Part shown: positions 54,286 through 63,264 of the stretch, in pieces | Position numbering within the stretch: the stretch's first letter is position 1 | Layout: each line of letters starts with the position of its first letter | DNA from: Streptomyces diastatochromogenes | GTDB lineage: Bacteria; Actinomycetota; Actinomycetes; Streptomycetales; Streptomycetaceae | DNA: 64,000 nt | Direction of reading: 5' to 3' | Assembly (NCBI GenBank): GCA_026913215.1 | Contig: JAPTYK010000001.1 | Coordinates: forward strand, 3,472,001 to 3,536,000 | Translations under genes and position numbers: made by a program | Notes under the pieces: generated by a model | The model's database searches: none | What the model was told of the DNA's origin: nothing | Seen by the model: the letters and a program-made list of their open reading frames with translations, nothing else

Positions 54286-55521
54286 TCAGCCCGGCAGGAT
54301 GCCCGTGCGGTAGACGGTGCCGACGCAGGCGTTGGGGATGACGGCGGAGGCCGTGGGGCCGCCCGAGGAGGCGGTGTGGCTGACCACGACGCTGCCGTCG
54401 GCCGGGGCGCCGTCCTCGAAGAGGAGCTGGGGGCGATGCCGGAGCCCGCTTCCGTGCCGGCGCCGGAGCCGCCGGTCTCGGTGCCGCCCGCGCCGCTCGT
54501 CGGGTCGTCCGTGGGGCGGGGCTGCGTCGGGGTCGGGGTGGGCGTCGGGGTGGGCGTGACGGGCGGCTCGGTCGGGGTGGTGGGCGTGGGCGTCGGGGTG
54601 GTGCCGGTGGTCGGGCAGGTCTCGCCGGGCACCCAGACGAACTTCACCTCGTAGCTGTCCTGGGGCTTCAGGACGAGCGCGGAGGACTCCTGAGCGGAGT
54701 CGGGCAGTCCGCTGCCGTCGCCCGGGTGTGCCGGACCACCGAGATCCGCGCCGGGTCGGCGGCCCGCGGGCCTCGACGCCGACGATGCCCGCGCCGTCCA
54801 CGACGCAGGGCGTGCCGGAGACGTTGGCGATGCGGAAGGTGCCGTGGACCTTGCCCTCGGCGTCGGCGCCGTCGGCGCCCTGCCCGGTGACGCCGAGCTG
54901 GTCGGCGGCGCACCGCGGGCGGAGCCGGAGTCGGCGCCCAGCGTGCCCGCGGGCTGGAGCCGGAGGCGTCGGCTCCCGGGCGCTGCGGCTTGCCGGAGGT
55001 GCCGTCGGCCTCGCCCGGACTGGGCGAGACGCCGCCCGCGGGCGCCGTGGAGCTCTTGCCGCCGACGACGCCGGTCTCGGTGCCGGTGCCGCCCTGGGCC
55101 TGCTCGCCGTGGCCGGCGTTCACGGGGTTGGCGGCGGAGAGGCCGCCCGAGGCGGCGACGTGCACGAAGGCGGGGACGGCGGTGCCGATGAGGACGGCGG
55201 CGGCGCGGCGCCGACGAGGGCCTGCCGCTTGCGGGCGCGCCGAGCGGGCACGGCGCGGCGCAGGTGCTCCAGCGAGCCGTGGGAGGGCTCCAGGCCGCTC
55301 ACGGCGTCCTGGAACAGCCGCCGCAGCGCGAGCTCGTCGTCGCCGTCTCCGGTGCCGGGCTCGATCTTCACCATGCGCTGTCCAGTCGGCTCGTCACGTT
55401 CATCCAGGGCGTCAGGGGTCTCGGGGGCAGCGCCGTCCGCCTCGACGGCATGCCTCTCGGGGGCGTCGTCGCCGTCACGGTTCTCGTGGGCCACGCCGTC
55501 CCCGCCGGGTGCCTCGCTCAT
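54286..55521 (-). CDS. Membrane protein co-encoded with sigma factor (anti-sigma-like), heavily frameshifted
   Basis: About 411 residues. ATG 55521 overlaps the sigma-factor stop. An acidic N-terminal half (MSEAPGGDGVAHENRDGDDA) leads to ELALRRLFQDAVSGLEPSHG and a basic stretch, then a membrane segment visible only after a frame change near 55200 (VHVAASGGLSAANPVN). The outside part has FRIANVSGTPCVVDGAGIVG, a Pro/Thr repeat (TPTPTPTTPTEPPVTPTPTP) and the end SAVIPNACVGTVYRTGILPG at 54286. At least four breaks interrupt it. Coupling to a sigma gene plus an inside/outside layout suggests an anti-sigma or sensor role; no zinc anti-sigma motif is visible. Confidence 0.7.
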
Positions 55522-56246
55522 GTCGTCGCTCCCATGGCGACGCGCAGCGCCGCGATGCCCCGCGAACCGTACGCCTTCACCGAACCCAGGGATATGCCGA
55601 GCGTCTCGGCGACCTGGACCTCGGTCATGTCGGAGAAGTACCGCAGGGCGAGGACCTCGCGCTGGCGCCGCTGGAGGCCGCGCATGGCCTTGATCAGGTC
55701 CTCGCGCTCCAGCTGCTCGTACGCCCCCTCCTCCGCGCTGGCCATGTCCGGCATCGGCTTGGACAGCAGCTTCAGGCCGAGGATGCGGCGGCGCAGCGCG
55801 GACCGGGAGAGGTTGACCACGGTCTGGCGCAGGTAGGCGAGCGTCTTCTCCGGCTCGCGGACCCGCTTGCGGGCCGAGTGGACGCGGATGAAGGCCTCCT
55901 GGACGACGTCCTCGCAGGAGGCGGTGTCGTCGAGGAGCAGCGCGGCGAGTCCGAGCAGCGACCGGTAGTGGGCGCGGTAGGTCTCGGTCAGGTGGTCGAC
56001 GGTGGTGCCGGCGGCCGGGGCGGTCTCGGCGCTCCTGCGGGGCGACGGGATGCCGTCGACGCCGCCGGTGCGGGCTCCGGTGGGCACGGGCGCGATCACC
56101 GGCATGCCGCCGAGTGCGCGCGGGCGCCGGAGCGGACGGACGGCCGAGCCGCGTACGGGGACGACGGCGCCGCTCCGCACGGGGAGCACCGCCGTGCCTC
56201 CGCCTCGCAGCGGGGCGATGGTCGCGATGTCGAGTACCTCTGCCAC
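55518..56246 (-). CDS. SigE-family (ECF-like) RNA polymerase sigma factor
   Basis: 242 residues from GTG 56246 (VAEVLDIATIAPLRGGGTAV). A ~75-residue N-terminal extension precedes region 2 (YRAHYRSLLGLAALLLDDTA, CEDVVQEAFIRVH) and region 4 (LQRRQREVLALRYFSDMTEV, ETLGISLGSVKAYGSRGIAA). The SigE-family name used in Streptomyces covers ECF-like factors of this type. No strong ribosome site precedes the GTG, so the start could differ. It is coupled to the membrane protein downstream. Confidence 0.9.
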   Translation of the reverse strand: MAEVLDIATIAPLRGGGTAVLPVRSGAVVPVRGSAVRPLRRPRALGGMPVIAPVPTGARTGGVDGIPSPRRSAETAPAAGTTVDHLTETYRAHYRSLLGLAALLLDDTASCEDVVQEAFIRVHSARKRVREPEKTLAYLRQTVVNLSRSALRRRILGLKLLSKPMPDMASAEEGAYEQLEREDLIKAMRGLQRRQREVLALRYFSDMTEVQVAETLGISLGSVKAYGSRGIAALRVAMGATT

Positions 56247-56498
56247 GCCTGTTGGACACGCTTCCCCCCGACAGGGTTGTACGCGCGCACCACCTTTTTC
56301 GCCGGCGAGTTGTTCGTCCCCATGCGTAACCGTTCTCCCCCGATGCCCCGCCTCCGGCGTGTCCCGCGCCACACGGTCGTGGGTGCACGCAGAGACGCGC
56401 CCCGCCCAACTCTGGTTGCAGTGCGGGGGAAGTGCATCGTCGAACACGGCATCGCCGCAGTTCAAGAGGTATCTGACGCCTTTTTGCTCACAGGACGT

Positions 56499-57557
56499 TC
56501 ACAGATCCCACAAATCCGTGACAAGGGATTCGGCGATCTGAAGCGCGTTCAGGGCGGCGCCCTTGCGGAGGTTGTCGGCGCAGACGAAGAGGTCGAGGGC
56601 GCGCTCGTCGTCGAGGGAGCGGCGGACCCGGCCGACCCAGGCGGGGTCGGTGCCGACGACGTCGGCGGGGGTGGGGAAGTCGCCCGCGGCGGGGTCGTCG
56701 CAGAGCACGACCCCGGGGGAGGTGGCGAGGACCTCGTGGGCGCGTCCGACGGGGACGGGGTGTTCGAAGCGGGCGTGGACGGAGACGGAGTGCCCGGTGA
56801 CGACGGGGACGCGCACGCAGGTGGCGGCGACCCGGAGGCGGTCCAGGCCGAGGACGCGCCGGGTCTCGTCCCGTACGCGCTCCTCCTCGGTGGAGGCTCC
56901 GTCGGCGCCGGGGGTGCCCGACCAGGGCAGGACGTTGAGCGCGAGGGGGCCGGGGAAGGGGCCGGTGGTGTCGCCGACGGCCCGCCGCACGTCTCCGGGG
57001 TGGGTGCCGAGGTCGGCGCCGCCGCCACCAGGCCGAGCTGGGCGCGGAGCGCGTCGACGCCCGCCTGTCCGGCGCCGGAGGCGGCCTGCTGGGCGGTGAC
57101 GACCAGTTCGGCGAGGCCGAACTCGGCGTGCAGGGCGCCCACGGCGACGATCAGCGCGAGGGTGGTGGAGCCGGGGCCTGCGACGATGCCCCGGGGCGTA
57201 CCCGGGCGGCGTGCGCGTTGATCTCGGGGACGACGAGGGGACGTCGGGGTCCGCGCGGAAGGCGGCGGAGGTGTCCACGACGACGGCGCCCTTGGAGACG
57301 GCGACGGGCGCCCAGCGGGCGGCGACGTCCTCGGGCACCAGGAACAGCGCCAGGTCGACGCCGTCGAAGACCTCCTCGCTCAGCGCGAGGATCTCGCACT
57401 CCTCCCCGCGCACGGCGGCCTTGAGGCCGGCCGAGCGCGGGGAGGAGACGAGGCGTATCTCGCCCCAGACGTCCGCGTGGTGCGTGAGCATCTGGAGCAT
57501 CACCGAGCCGGCCGCCCCGGTCGCTCCCACGACCGCGAGCGTCGGCTTCGGGGTCAT
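56499..57557 (-). CDS. Aspartate-semialdehyde dehydrogenase-like protein lacking the catalytic Cys
   Basis: About 354 residues, starting MTPKPTLAVVGATGAAGSVM and overlapping the ask stop (ATGA). The Rossmann motif GATGAAG, the substrate-site QQAASGAGQAGV and the catalytic His in VTGHSVSVHARF are present. The active-site motif, normally N-C-T-T, reads G-S-T-T (GIVAGPGSTTLALI; Ser codon 57167-57169), and the NSSAFR motif is TSAAFR. Frame breaks near 57240, 57205 and 57025 interrupt it, but the substitutions are not explained by indels. Probably a divergent paralogue of asd; a normal asd would be expected elsewhere. Confidence 0.85.
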   Translation of the reverse strand: MTPKPTLAVVGATGAAGSVMLQMLTHHADVWGEIRLVSSPRSAGLKAAVRGEECEILALSEEVFDGVDLALFLVPEDVAARWAPVAVSKGAVVVDTSAAFRADPDVPSSSPRSTRTPPGYAPGHRRRPRLHHPRADRRRGRPARRVRPRRTGRHRPAGRLRRRTGGRRRAPRPARPGGGGADLGTHPGDVRRAVGDTTGPFPGPLALNVLPWSGTPGADGASTEEERVRDETRRVLGLDRLRVAATCVRVPVVTGHSVSVHARFEHPVPVGRAHEVLATSPGVVLCDDPAAGDFPTPADVVGTDPAWVGRVRRSLDDERALDLFVCADNLRKGAALNALQIAESLVTDLWDL

Positions 57558-58834
57558 CGGCCGGTGCCTCCGTAGACGACGGCCTCGTCCGAGTCGCTGT
57601 CCAGGCCGAAGGCGGTGTGGACGGCGCGCACGGCCTCGTTGACGTCGTCGGCGCGGGTGACGACCGAGATGCGGATCTCGGAGGTCGAGATGAGCTCGAT
57701 GTTCACGCCGGCGTCGGAGAGCGCCTTGAAGAAGTCGGCGGTGACGCCCGGGTTGGTCTTCATCCCGGCGCCGACCAGGGAGATCTTGCCGATCTGGTCG
57801 TCGTAGCGCAGCGAGTCGAAGCCGATCGCGCCCTTCGCCTTCTCCAGGGCGTCGATGGCCTTGTGGCCCTCGGCCTTGGGGAGGGTGAAGGAGATGTCCG
57901 TGAGGCCGGTGGCCGCGGCGGACACGTTCTGCACGATCATGTCGATGTTGATCTCGGCGTCCGCCACGGCGCGGAAGATGGCCGCGGCCTCGCCCGGCTT
58001 GTCCGGCACGCCGACGACGGTGATCTTCGCCTCGGAGGTGTCGTGGGCGACACCCGAGATGATGGCCTGCTCCACCTTCTGGTCCTTTGCGTCGGAAAGC
58101 GGTTCGTTGCTGACCCAGGTGCCCTGGAGTCCCGAGAAGGACGAGCGGACGTGGATCGGGATGTTGTAGCGGCGCGCGTACTCGACGCAGCGGTGCAGCA
58201 GCACCTTGGAGCCGGAGGCGGCGAGCTCCAGCATGTCCTCGAAGGAGATCCAGTCGATCTTCTTCGCCTTCTTCACCACGCGCGGGTCGGCGGTGAACAC
58301 GCCGTCGACGTCGGTGTAGATCTCGCAGACCTCGGCGTCGAGCGCGGCGGCGAGCGCCACGGCGGTCGTGTCGGAACCGCCACGGCCCAGCGTGGTGATG
58401 TCCTTCTTGTCCTGGCTGACGCCCTGGAAGCCCGCGACGATGGCGATGTTGCCCTCGTCGAGGGCGGTGCGGATACGGCCCGGCGTGACATCGATGATGC
58501 GCGCTTTGTTGTGGACCGAGTCGGTGATGACACCCGCCTGGCTGCCCGTGAACGACTGGGCCTCGTGGCCCAGGTTTTTGATCGCCATGGCCAGCAGGGC
58601 CATGGAGATCCGCTCTCCGGCGGTCAGCAGCATGTCGAACTCACGTCCGGCAGGGATCGGGGATACCTGCTCGGCGAGATCGATCAACTCGTCCGTCGTG
58701 TCGCCCATCGCGGAAACCACGACGACCACCTGGTGGCCGTTCTTCTTGGCGTCCACGATCCGCTTGGCGACGCGCTTGATGCCTTCGGCATCGGCAACGG
58801 AGGAGCCTCCGTACTTCTGCACGACAAGGCCCAC
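57554..58834 (-). CDS. ask: Aspartokinase
   Basis: 426 residues. The kinase domain starts VVQKYGGSSVADAEGIKRVA and has RGGSDTTAVALAAALDAEVC and EICTDVDGVFTADPR-type residues (YTDVDGVFTADPR). Two C-terminal ACT domains follow (KITVVGVPDKPGEAA; KISLVGAGMKTNPGVTADFF) and bind Lys/Thr for feedback control. It catalyses the first step of Lys, Thr, Met and Ile synthesis. A GTG at 58075 (V254) with AAAGGA upstream could start a 173-residue beta subunit, as described for other actinobacterial lysC genes. Confidence 0.96.
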   Translation of the reverse strand: MGLVVQKYGGSSVADAEGIKRVAKRIVDAKKNGHQVVVVVSAMGDTTDELIDLAEQVSPIPAGREFDMLLTAGERISMALLAMAIKNLGHEAQSFTGSQAGVITDSVHNKARIIDVTPGRIRTALDEGNIAIVAGFQGVSQDKKDITTLGRGGSDTTAVALAAALDAEVCEIYTDVDGVFTADPRVVKKAKKIDWISFEDMLELAASGSKVLLHRCVEYARRYNIPIHVRSSFSGLQGTWVSNEPLSDAKDQKVEQAIISGVAHDTSEAKITVVGVPDKPGEAAAIFRAVADAEINIDMIVQNVSAAATGLTDISFTLPKAEGHKAIDALEKAKGAIGFDSLRYDDQIGKISLVGAGMKTNPGVTADFFKALSDAGVNIELISTSEIRISVVTRADDVNEAVRAVHTAFGLDSDSDEAVVYGGTGR

Positions 58835-58949
58835 GTGCGCTCCTCGCTCAGTCTGTGCCGCAGCCGGCGCTGCGATCGCCTCAGTTTATCGAGGGACCCG
58901 GAAACGCCCGTGTGATATCGGATGGTGAGACGCACTGCTCAACACGTGA

Positions 58950-61235
58950 TCATTCGGGTGCGATCCCGAGGGCGGTGGCCACAGAGAGCGTGTGCGGATG
59001 GTTCTCACCGAAGACACTCCGGCAGACGGGCAGCAGGGCCCGGAGTTCGGCCCGGGAACGGCGCCTCTTCCCGGCGCCCGCGTACAGACCCGCCAGGTTG
59101 ATCCGTGCCCGCAGGGTGTCCGGGTGGTCCTTGCCGAGCGACAACCGCAGCTCGGACACCGCGTGCGCGCACACCGAGAGGGCGTCGGAGATGCGGTGCG
59201 CGTCCTTGTAGAGGGAGGCGAGCTCGTCCGAAGCCAACAGGGTGTCCTGGTCGGTCGCCCCCAGGGCGCGGGTCATGTCCACGAGCACTGCCTCCTGGAG
59301 GGCGACCGCCTCGTCGAACCGCCCGGCCTGCCGGTGGGCGTGCGCGAGGGTCCTCCTCGCCAGAAACGTGAACCTGTGGTCCGTCCCGAGCGCCTCGGTC
59401 AGGCTCCGCAGCAGCTCGGCCGCCCGCTCGCCCGTCTCCGGACGCCCGGCCCAGCCGAGGCTGTGGACGAGCGCACCGCGCAGGGTGAAGGTGAACAGGT
59501 CGTCCGGGCCGAGGAGGCGTTCGGCGCCGGCCACCGCCCGCTCGTACATGCCGACCGCCGACTCGTGAAGCCCGTGCAGGTCCAGGTACCCGCCCGCCGC
59601 GGCCAGTGTCCCGAGCAGCGACTCGCCGTCCTGCGGCGGGTCGGTGTGCCGCAGGTACGCCTCGACGTGAGACATCAGCCCGCGCCACGTCTCCCACGGC
59701 ACCGGTTCCTCGCTGTGCAGCGGTACGGCATGGCCGAGGGCAGTCTCCGCCGTCAGCCGGGCCTGCTCGATCCGCCCCGGCTCCCGGTGCGGGTCCTCGG
59801 GGTCCGGCCGCCGGACGACCGCCTGCACCAGCCGGTGCACGGAGACCGAGCCGTCCTCGTGCAGGGTGACCATGCTGTGCGCGGCCAGCTGCCCCAGCGC
59901 CTCGCGCGTGCCGGGCGCCGTCGGCAGGAGCGGCACGGGAATCCTGTCCGGGGCGAACCAGGCGAGCAGCCGCAGGACCCCGCCCGCGTACGGGTCGGAC
60001 TCGTCGAGCCGGTCCAGCGTGACGCGCAGGGCCCGCGCGACGGCCTCCTCGGCGTTCCCCGGCCCGCCGCTCCGCCCCAGCTCCGCCAGATACGCCACCG
60101 GAGGCGTGGCCGTGCGCCCGCAGTACGCGGCGGCGATCTCGACGGCCAGCGGCAGCTGCCCGAGGCTCTCGCAGAGCCGGTCGGCGCCTATGGTGTCCCG
60201 GGGGCCCGCGTGCGTGGCGACCCGGGTGAACAGCTCGACGGCTTCCCCGGCCGCGAGGACGGGCAGCGTGAGGACCCGCCCGATCCCGTACCAGGCGTCC
60301 GTCGTCCGGCTCGTCAGGACCACCCGGCCCCGCCCCGTCCGGGCGAGCAGGCCCGCCACGTCCTCCGGATCGGTGACGTTGTCCAGGACCAGCAGCCACC
60401 CCTCGTGCGCCGACAACCACTGCAACGCCCGCTCCCGCAAGGCTTCTTGCGGCAGTGTGTCGATCAGCTCCGGCTGCATCGCGGCGGCAAGGCCCGCGAG
60501 CCCCGCGTCCACATCGGCCCGGCTCTCCGCCGTGATCCACCAGACGGGGTTGCGGTGCGGGGCCTGTCGCCGGGCCCAGTGGGCGACCAGCGAGGACTTC
60601 CCGACGCCGCCGAGGCCGCAGACGACGACGGGCTCCTCCGCGGCTTCCAGGGCGTCGAGTTCGTCCGTACGCCCGACGAAGTGCGCCGACTTGCGGGGGA
60701 CGTTGACGAGCCCGTCGGGGCAGCGGACCGGTCCTGTCGCCTCGGGCGGCAGCACGGTCACCCGGTCCCCGGTGTGCACCCACCCGATGTCCCCGCCGAC
60801 CGCGACGGACCTCTCCCCGACGCCGATACGTCCCCGCTCACGCGTCGCCCGTCGACACGCTCCCGATGTCCCCGCCGGCGGCGACGGAACGCTCACCGGA
60901 GGCGGTGACGGGGCCGGTGGCGGGGTGCCGCCGGACGGCATGCCGGGCGGCGCGGGCGGAGTCCCCGCCCCGTCACCGGTGACGACGACCCCGATGTTCC
61001 CGCCGGCGGCGACGGACCGGGTCCCCGTGGCTTCCACGGCCCCGCCCGAGCGCCCGAACTGCGCCCACAGGGAGAGCCCGAGCCCGACGACGGCGAGGAC
61101 GAACCCGGCGACGCTGGCGATCTGGTCGGCCTTGCCGAGGTCGGTGAAGGCGACGACGAGGAGGGCGGCTACGCCGACGGCGGCGACGCCGATTCCGCTC
61201 CAGAGGAGGGGTTTCGAGGGGGTGGTGGCTGCCAT
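58950..61235 (-). CDS. NB-ARC/TPR STAND ATPase with N-terminal membrane pair and Gly-rich repeats (NLR-like)
   Basis: 761 residues as written. Two membrane segments (12-30, 40-58) are followed by short repeats: GTRSVAAGGNIGVVVTGD at 71-88 and GERSVAVGGDIGWVHTGD at 140-157. A third copy (SGERSVAAGGDIGSVSTGD) lies between them in another frame at about 60845-60915, so three single-base losses there cancel each other. The NB-ARC follows: GLGGVGKSS (207-215), LLVLDNV (281-287), VVLTSRTTD, GQLPLAVEIAAAYC. At least six TPR-type repeats fill the C-terminus. Such STAND proteins oligomerise on ligand binding. It follows a sister protein by 18 bp. Confidence 0.87.
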   Translation of the reverse strand: MAATTPSKPLLWSGIGVAAVGVAALLVVAFTDLGKADQIASVAGFVLAVVGLGLSLWAQFGRSGGAVEATGTRSVAAGGNIGVVVTGDGAGTPPAPPGMPSGGTPPPAPSPPPVSVPSPPAGTSGACRRATRERGRIGVGERSVAVGGDIGWVHTGDRVTVLPPEATGPVRCPDGLVNVPRKSAHFVGRTDELDALEAAEEPVVVCGLGGVGKSSLVAHWARRQAPHRNPVWWITAESRADVDAGLAGLAAAMQPELIDTLPQEALRERALQWLSAHEGWLLVLDNVTDPEDVAGLLARTGRGRVVLTSRTTDAWYGIGRVLTLPVLAAGEAVELFTRVATHAGPRDTIGADRLCESLGQLPLAVEIAAAYCGRTATPPVAYLAELGRSGGPGNAEEAVARALRVTLDRLDESDPYAGGVLRLLAWFAPDRIPVPLLPTAPGTREALGQLAAHSMVTLHEDGSVSVHRLVQAVVRRPDPEDPHREPGRIEQARLTAETALGHAVPLHSEEPVPWETWRGLMSHVEAYLRHTDPPQDGESLLGTLAAAGGYLDLHGLHESAVGMYERAVAGAERLLGPDDLFTFTLRGALVHSLGWAGRPETGERAAELLRSLTEALGTDHRFTFLARRTLAHAHRQAGRFDEAVALQEAVLVDMTRALGATDQDTLLASDELASLYKDAHRISDALSVCAHAVSELRLSLGKDHPDTLRARINLAGLYAGAGKRRRSRAELRALLPVCRSVFGENHPHTLSVATALGIAPE

Positions 61236-61253
61236 GCTTCCATGATGCGGGAC

Positions 61254-63264
61254 TCAGTCGCCCAACGACAGCAGCTCGTGGGCGAGCTGTCGGACCATCG
61301 CGGTCAACTTCGTTCCGTCCAGGACGGTTTCGCAGTCGTCGAGGAGCTTTCTCACCAGGAGTCGGGCACGGTCGACCTCACCGACCTCGTTCAGGACGAG
61401 GACGTGGAATCCGCGCCGCATGAGGGTGTCTGGATGCATCGGGCCGAACCGCGTCCGAGCCCCCACGATCCCTGCCTCGGTGAGTGCGAGAGCCTTGTCC
61501 GTCCGTCCCAGTTCCAGGAGAACGGTGACGAGCGACCTCTCGATGCGGTCGATCAGAGTGATGTCCTCGGGCAGCACCTCCCTGACCCGGGCGAGCAGCG
61601 ACTCCAACCCCACACAAGCGCTCAGACGATCGTGTTCGGTGTCGAGCACCGCGCGCCGTGCCTCCAGGGTCTCCGGAGCGTTCTCCCCCAGGGAGCGGGT
61701 CGCCCGGTCCACGTTCTCCCGCAGCAGTTCCCCGGCCCGGTGCGGGTCCGACGGCAGGAGCGTCATCGCCAGCTGGTCCCGGGCCTCGATCGTACGAGCG
61801 TCGTCGGGGCCGTACAGCCGGACGTGGAGCTCGAAGTGCTCCTCGGGCAGACCAGTCAGCGCCGGAGGAGTACCGTGCTGCTGGTTCCCCAGCACCAAGC
61901 CGTGCATGGCCTGGAGGGAGAGCTCGTTCTCCTCGCCGTACAGGCGCGTGTAGCCGAGCAGGGCCCGCGCGAAGAGCGAGGGAGAACGTCGGTCGGTCGT
62001 CATTCCGAAAACCACCCCGGCCCAGTGGAAGAGCAGGCACCATTCCCCGGTGTCCTCATCCGATTCCGTGTGCTGGGCGAGGGACGCTGCCTGGATCGCG
62101 TACGACTGGCACACGTCCAGGTGCGCGAAGGCACTCCCCCGCACTCCGGATATCGCCTGGAGCAGCAGCTCCCCGCCGTCTCCTTCCCCTCGTCCCCACC
62201 CCCGCCCGCACCACCGCCTGCACCACCCGGTGCACCCTGATCTCGGAGCCCTCCACACTGATCATGCTGTGCGCCCTCAGCCGCCGTACCGCCTCCGTCA
62301 CCTCCAGCGGGCTCCCCAACGGCTCCAGCAACCGCCTCGGGATCCCCTCCGGGGCCCACCACGCCAGGATCGAGAGGATGCGGCCCGCCAGCGGCGTATC
62401 GCGGAGGCGGTCCAGCGTCACCTGCCACACCCGCGCCACCGTCCGCCCCGCCTCGCCGCCCTCCGCCGTGAGGGCGTACGTCTCGGCCGGGTAGCGGGCC
62501 AGGAGGTCCAGGTAGGCGCGCGGGGTGATGGCCGCCTCGGCGCAGTACGCCGCGGCCTGGCGGAGGGCCAGCGGGAGGTGGCCCAGTTCCGCGCAGACCT
62601 CGGGCACGCCGTCCCCAGGGCAGACGCGGGTGAAGAGGGCCGCCGCCTCCGCCGGGTCCAGCTCGGGGACGGCGATCGTCTCGGCGAGGTCCTGCCACCC
62701 CGTGGCGCGGCGCGTGGTGATCAGGACGCGCCCGCCCGTCGCACGGGCGAGCAGCGGCTTCACGTCGGCCGGGTCGGAGACGTTGTCCAGGATGAGGAGC
62801 CAGTCGTCGTGGGTGGCGAGCCATTGGAGGGCCCGTTCCCGGAGGGCGTCGTCCGGGAGGACGCCGACGTACGCGGGCTGCATGGCGCGGGCGAGGGCGG
62901 CGAGGCCCGCGTCCAGTTCTCCCGGCGTCTCGGCGGTGATCCACCAGACCGGGTTGTGGTCGTCGAGGCGGCCGGCGGCCCAGTGGGCGGCGAGGGTCGA
63001 TTTGCCGATGCCGCCGAGTCCGCAGAGGACGTGGACGCCCGAGGGGGCTCCCGCGTCCAGGCGGGACAGTTCCTCGGTCCGGCCGACGAAGAGCGTCGTC
63101 CGTTCCGGTAAGTGGACGAGGCCCTTCTCCGGTACGGACAGGGCATGGGCGGGCAGCACGACGCCGTGCTCGATCTGGGTCGAGAAGTCCCCCGTGACGA
63201 CCTTCCCGATGTCCCCGCCCGCCGCGACCGACCGGTCCCCGGAGGCGTCCGCGCTCCCCGTCAA
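61254..63264 (-). CDS. NB-ARC/TPR STAND ATPase with one N-terminal Gly-rich repeat, frameshifted
   Basis: About 670 residues. TTG 63264 overlaps the DUF5063 stop (TTGA) and gives LTGSADASGDRSVAAGGDIG, so the repeat motif (SGDRSVAAGGDIGKVVTGD) is at the very N-terminus, without membrane segments. The NB-ARC has GLGGIGKST (82-90), WLLILDNVSDP, VLITTRRATG and GHLPLALRQAAAYC. The winged-helix element ends near 62200, where the frame shifts (VVQAVVRAGVG to GGELLLQAISGVRG). TPR repeats continue to the stop at 61254. It is a close paralogue of the next gene. The TTG start is inferred from overlap and motif position, not from a ribosome site. Confidence 0.83.

Noticed and set aside
57617..58915. Plus-strand open frame opposite aspartokinase
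   Set aside because: Antisense to ask, whose sequence is unmistakable; the frame has no start signal.
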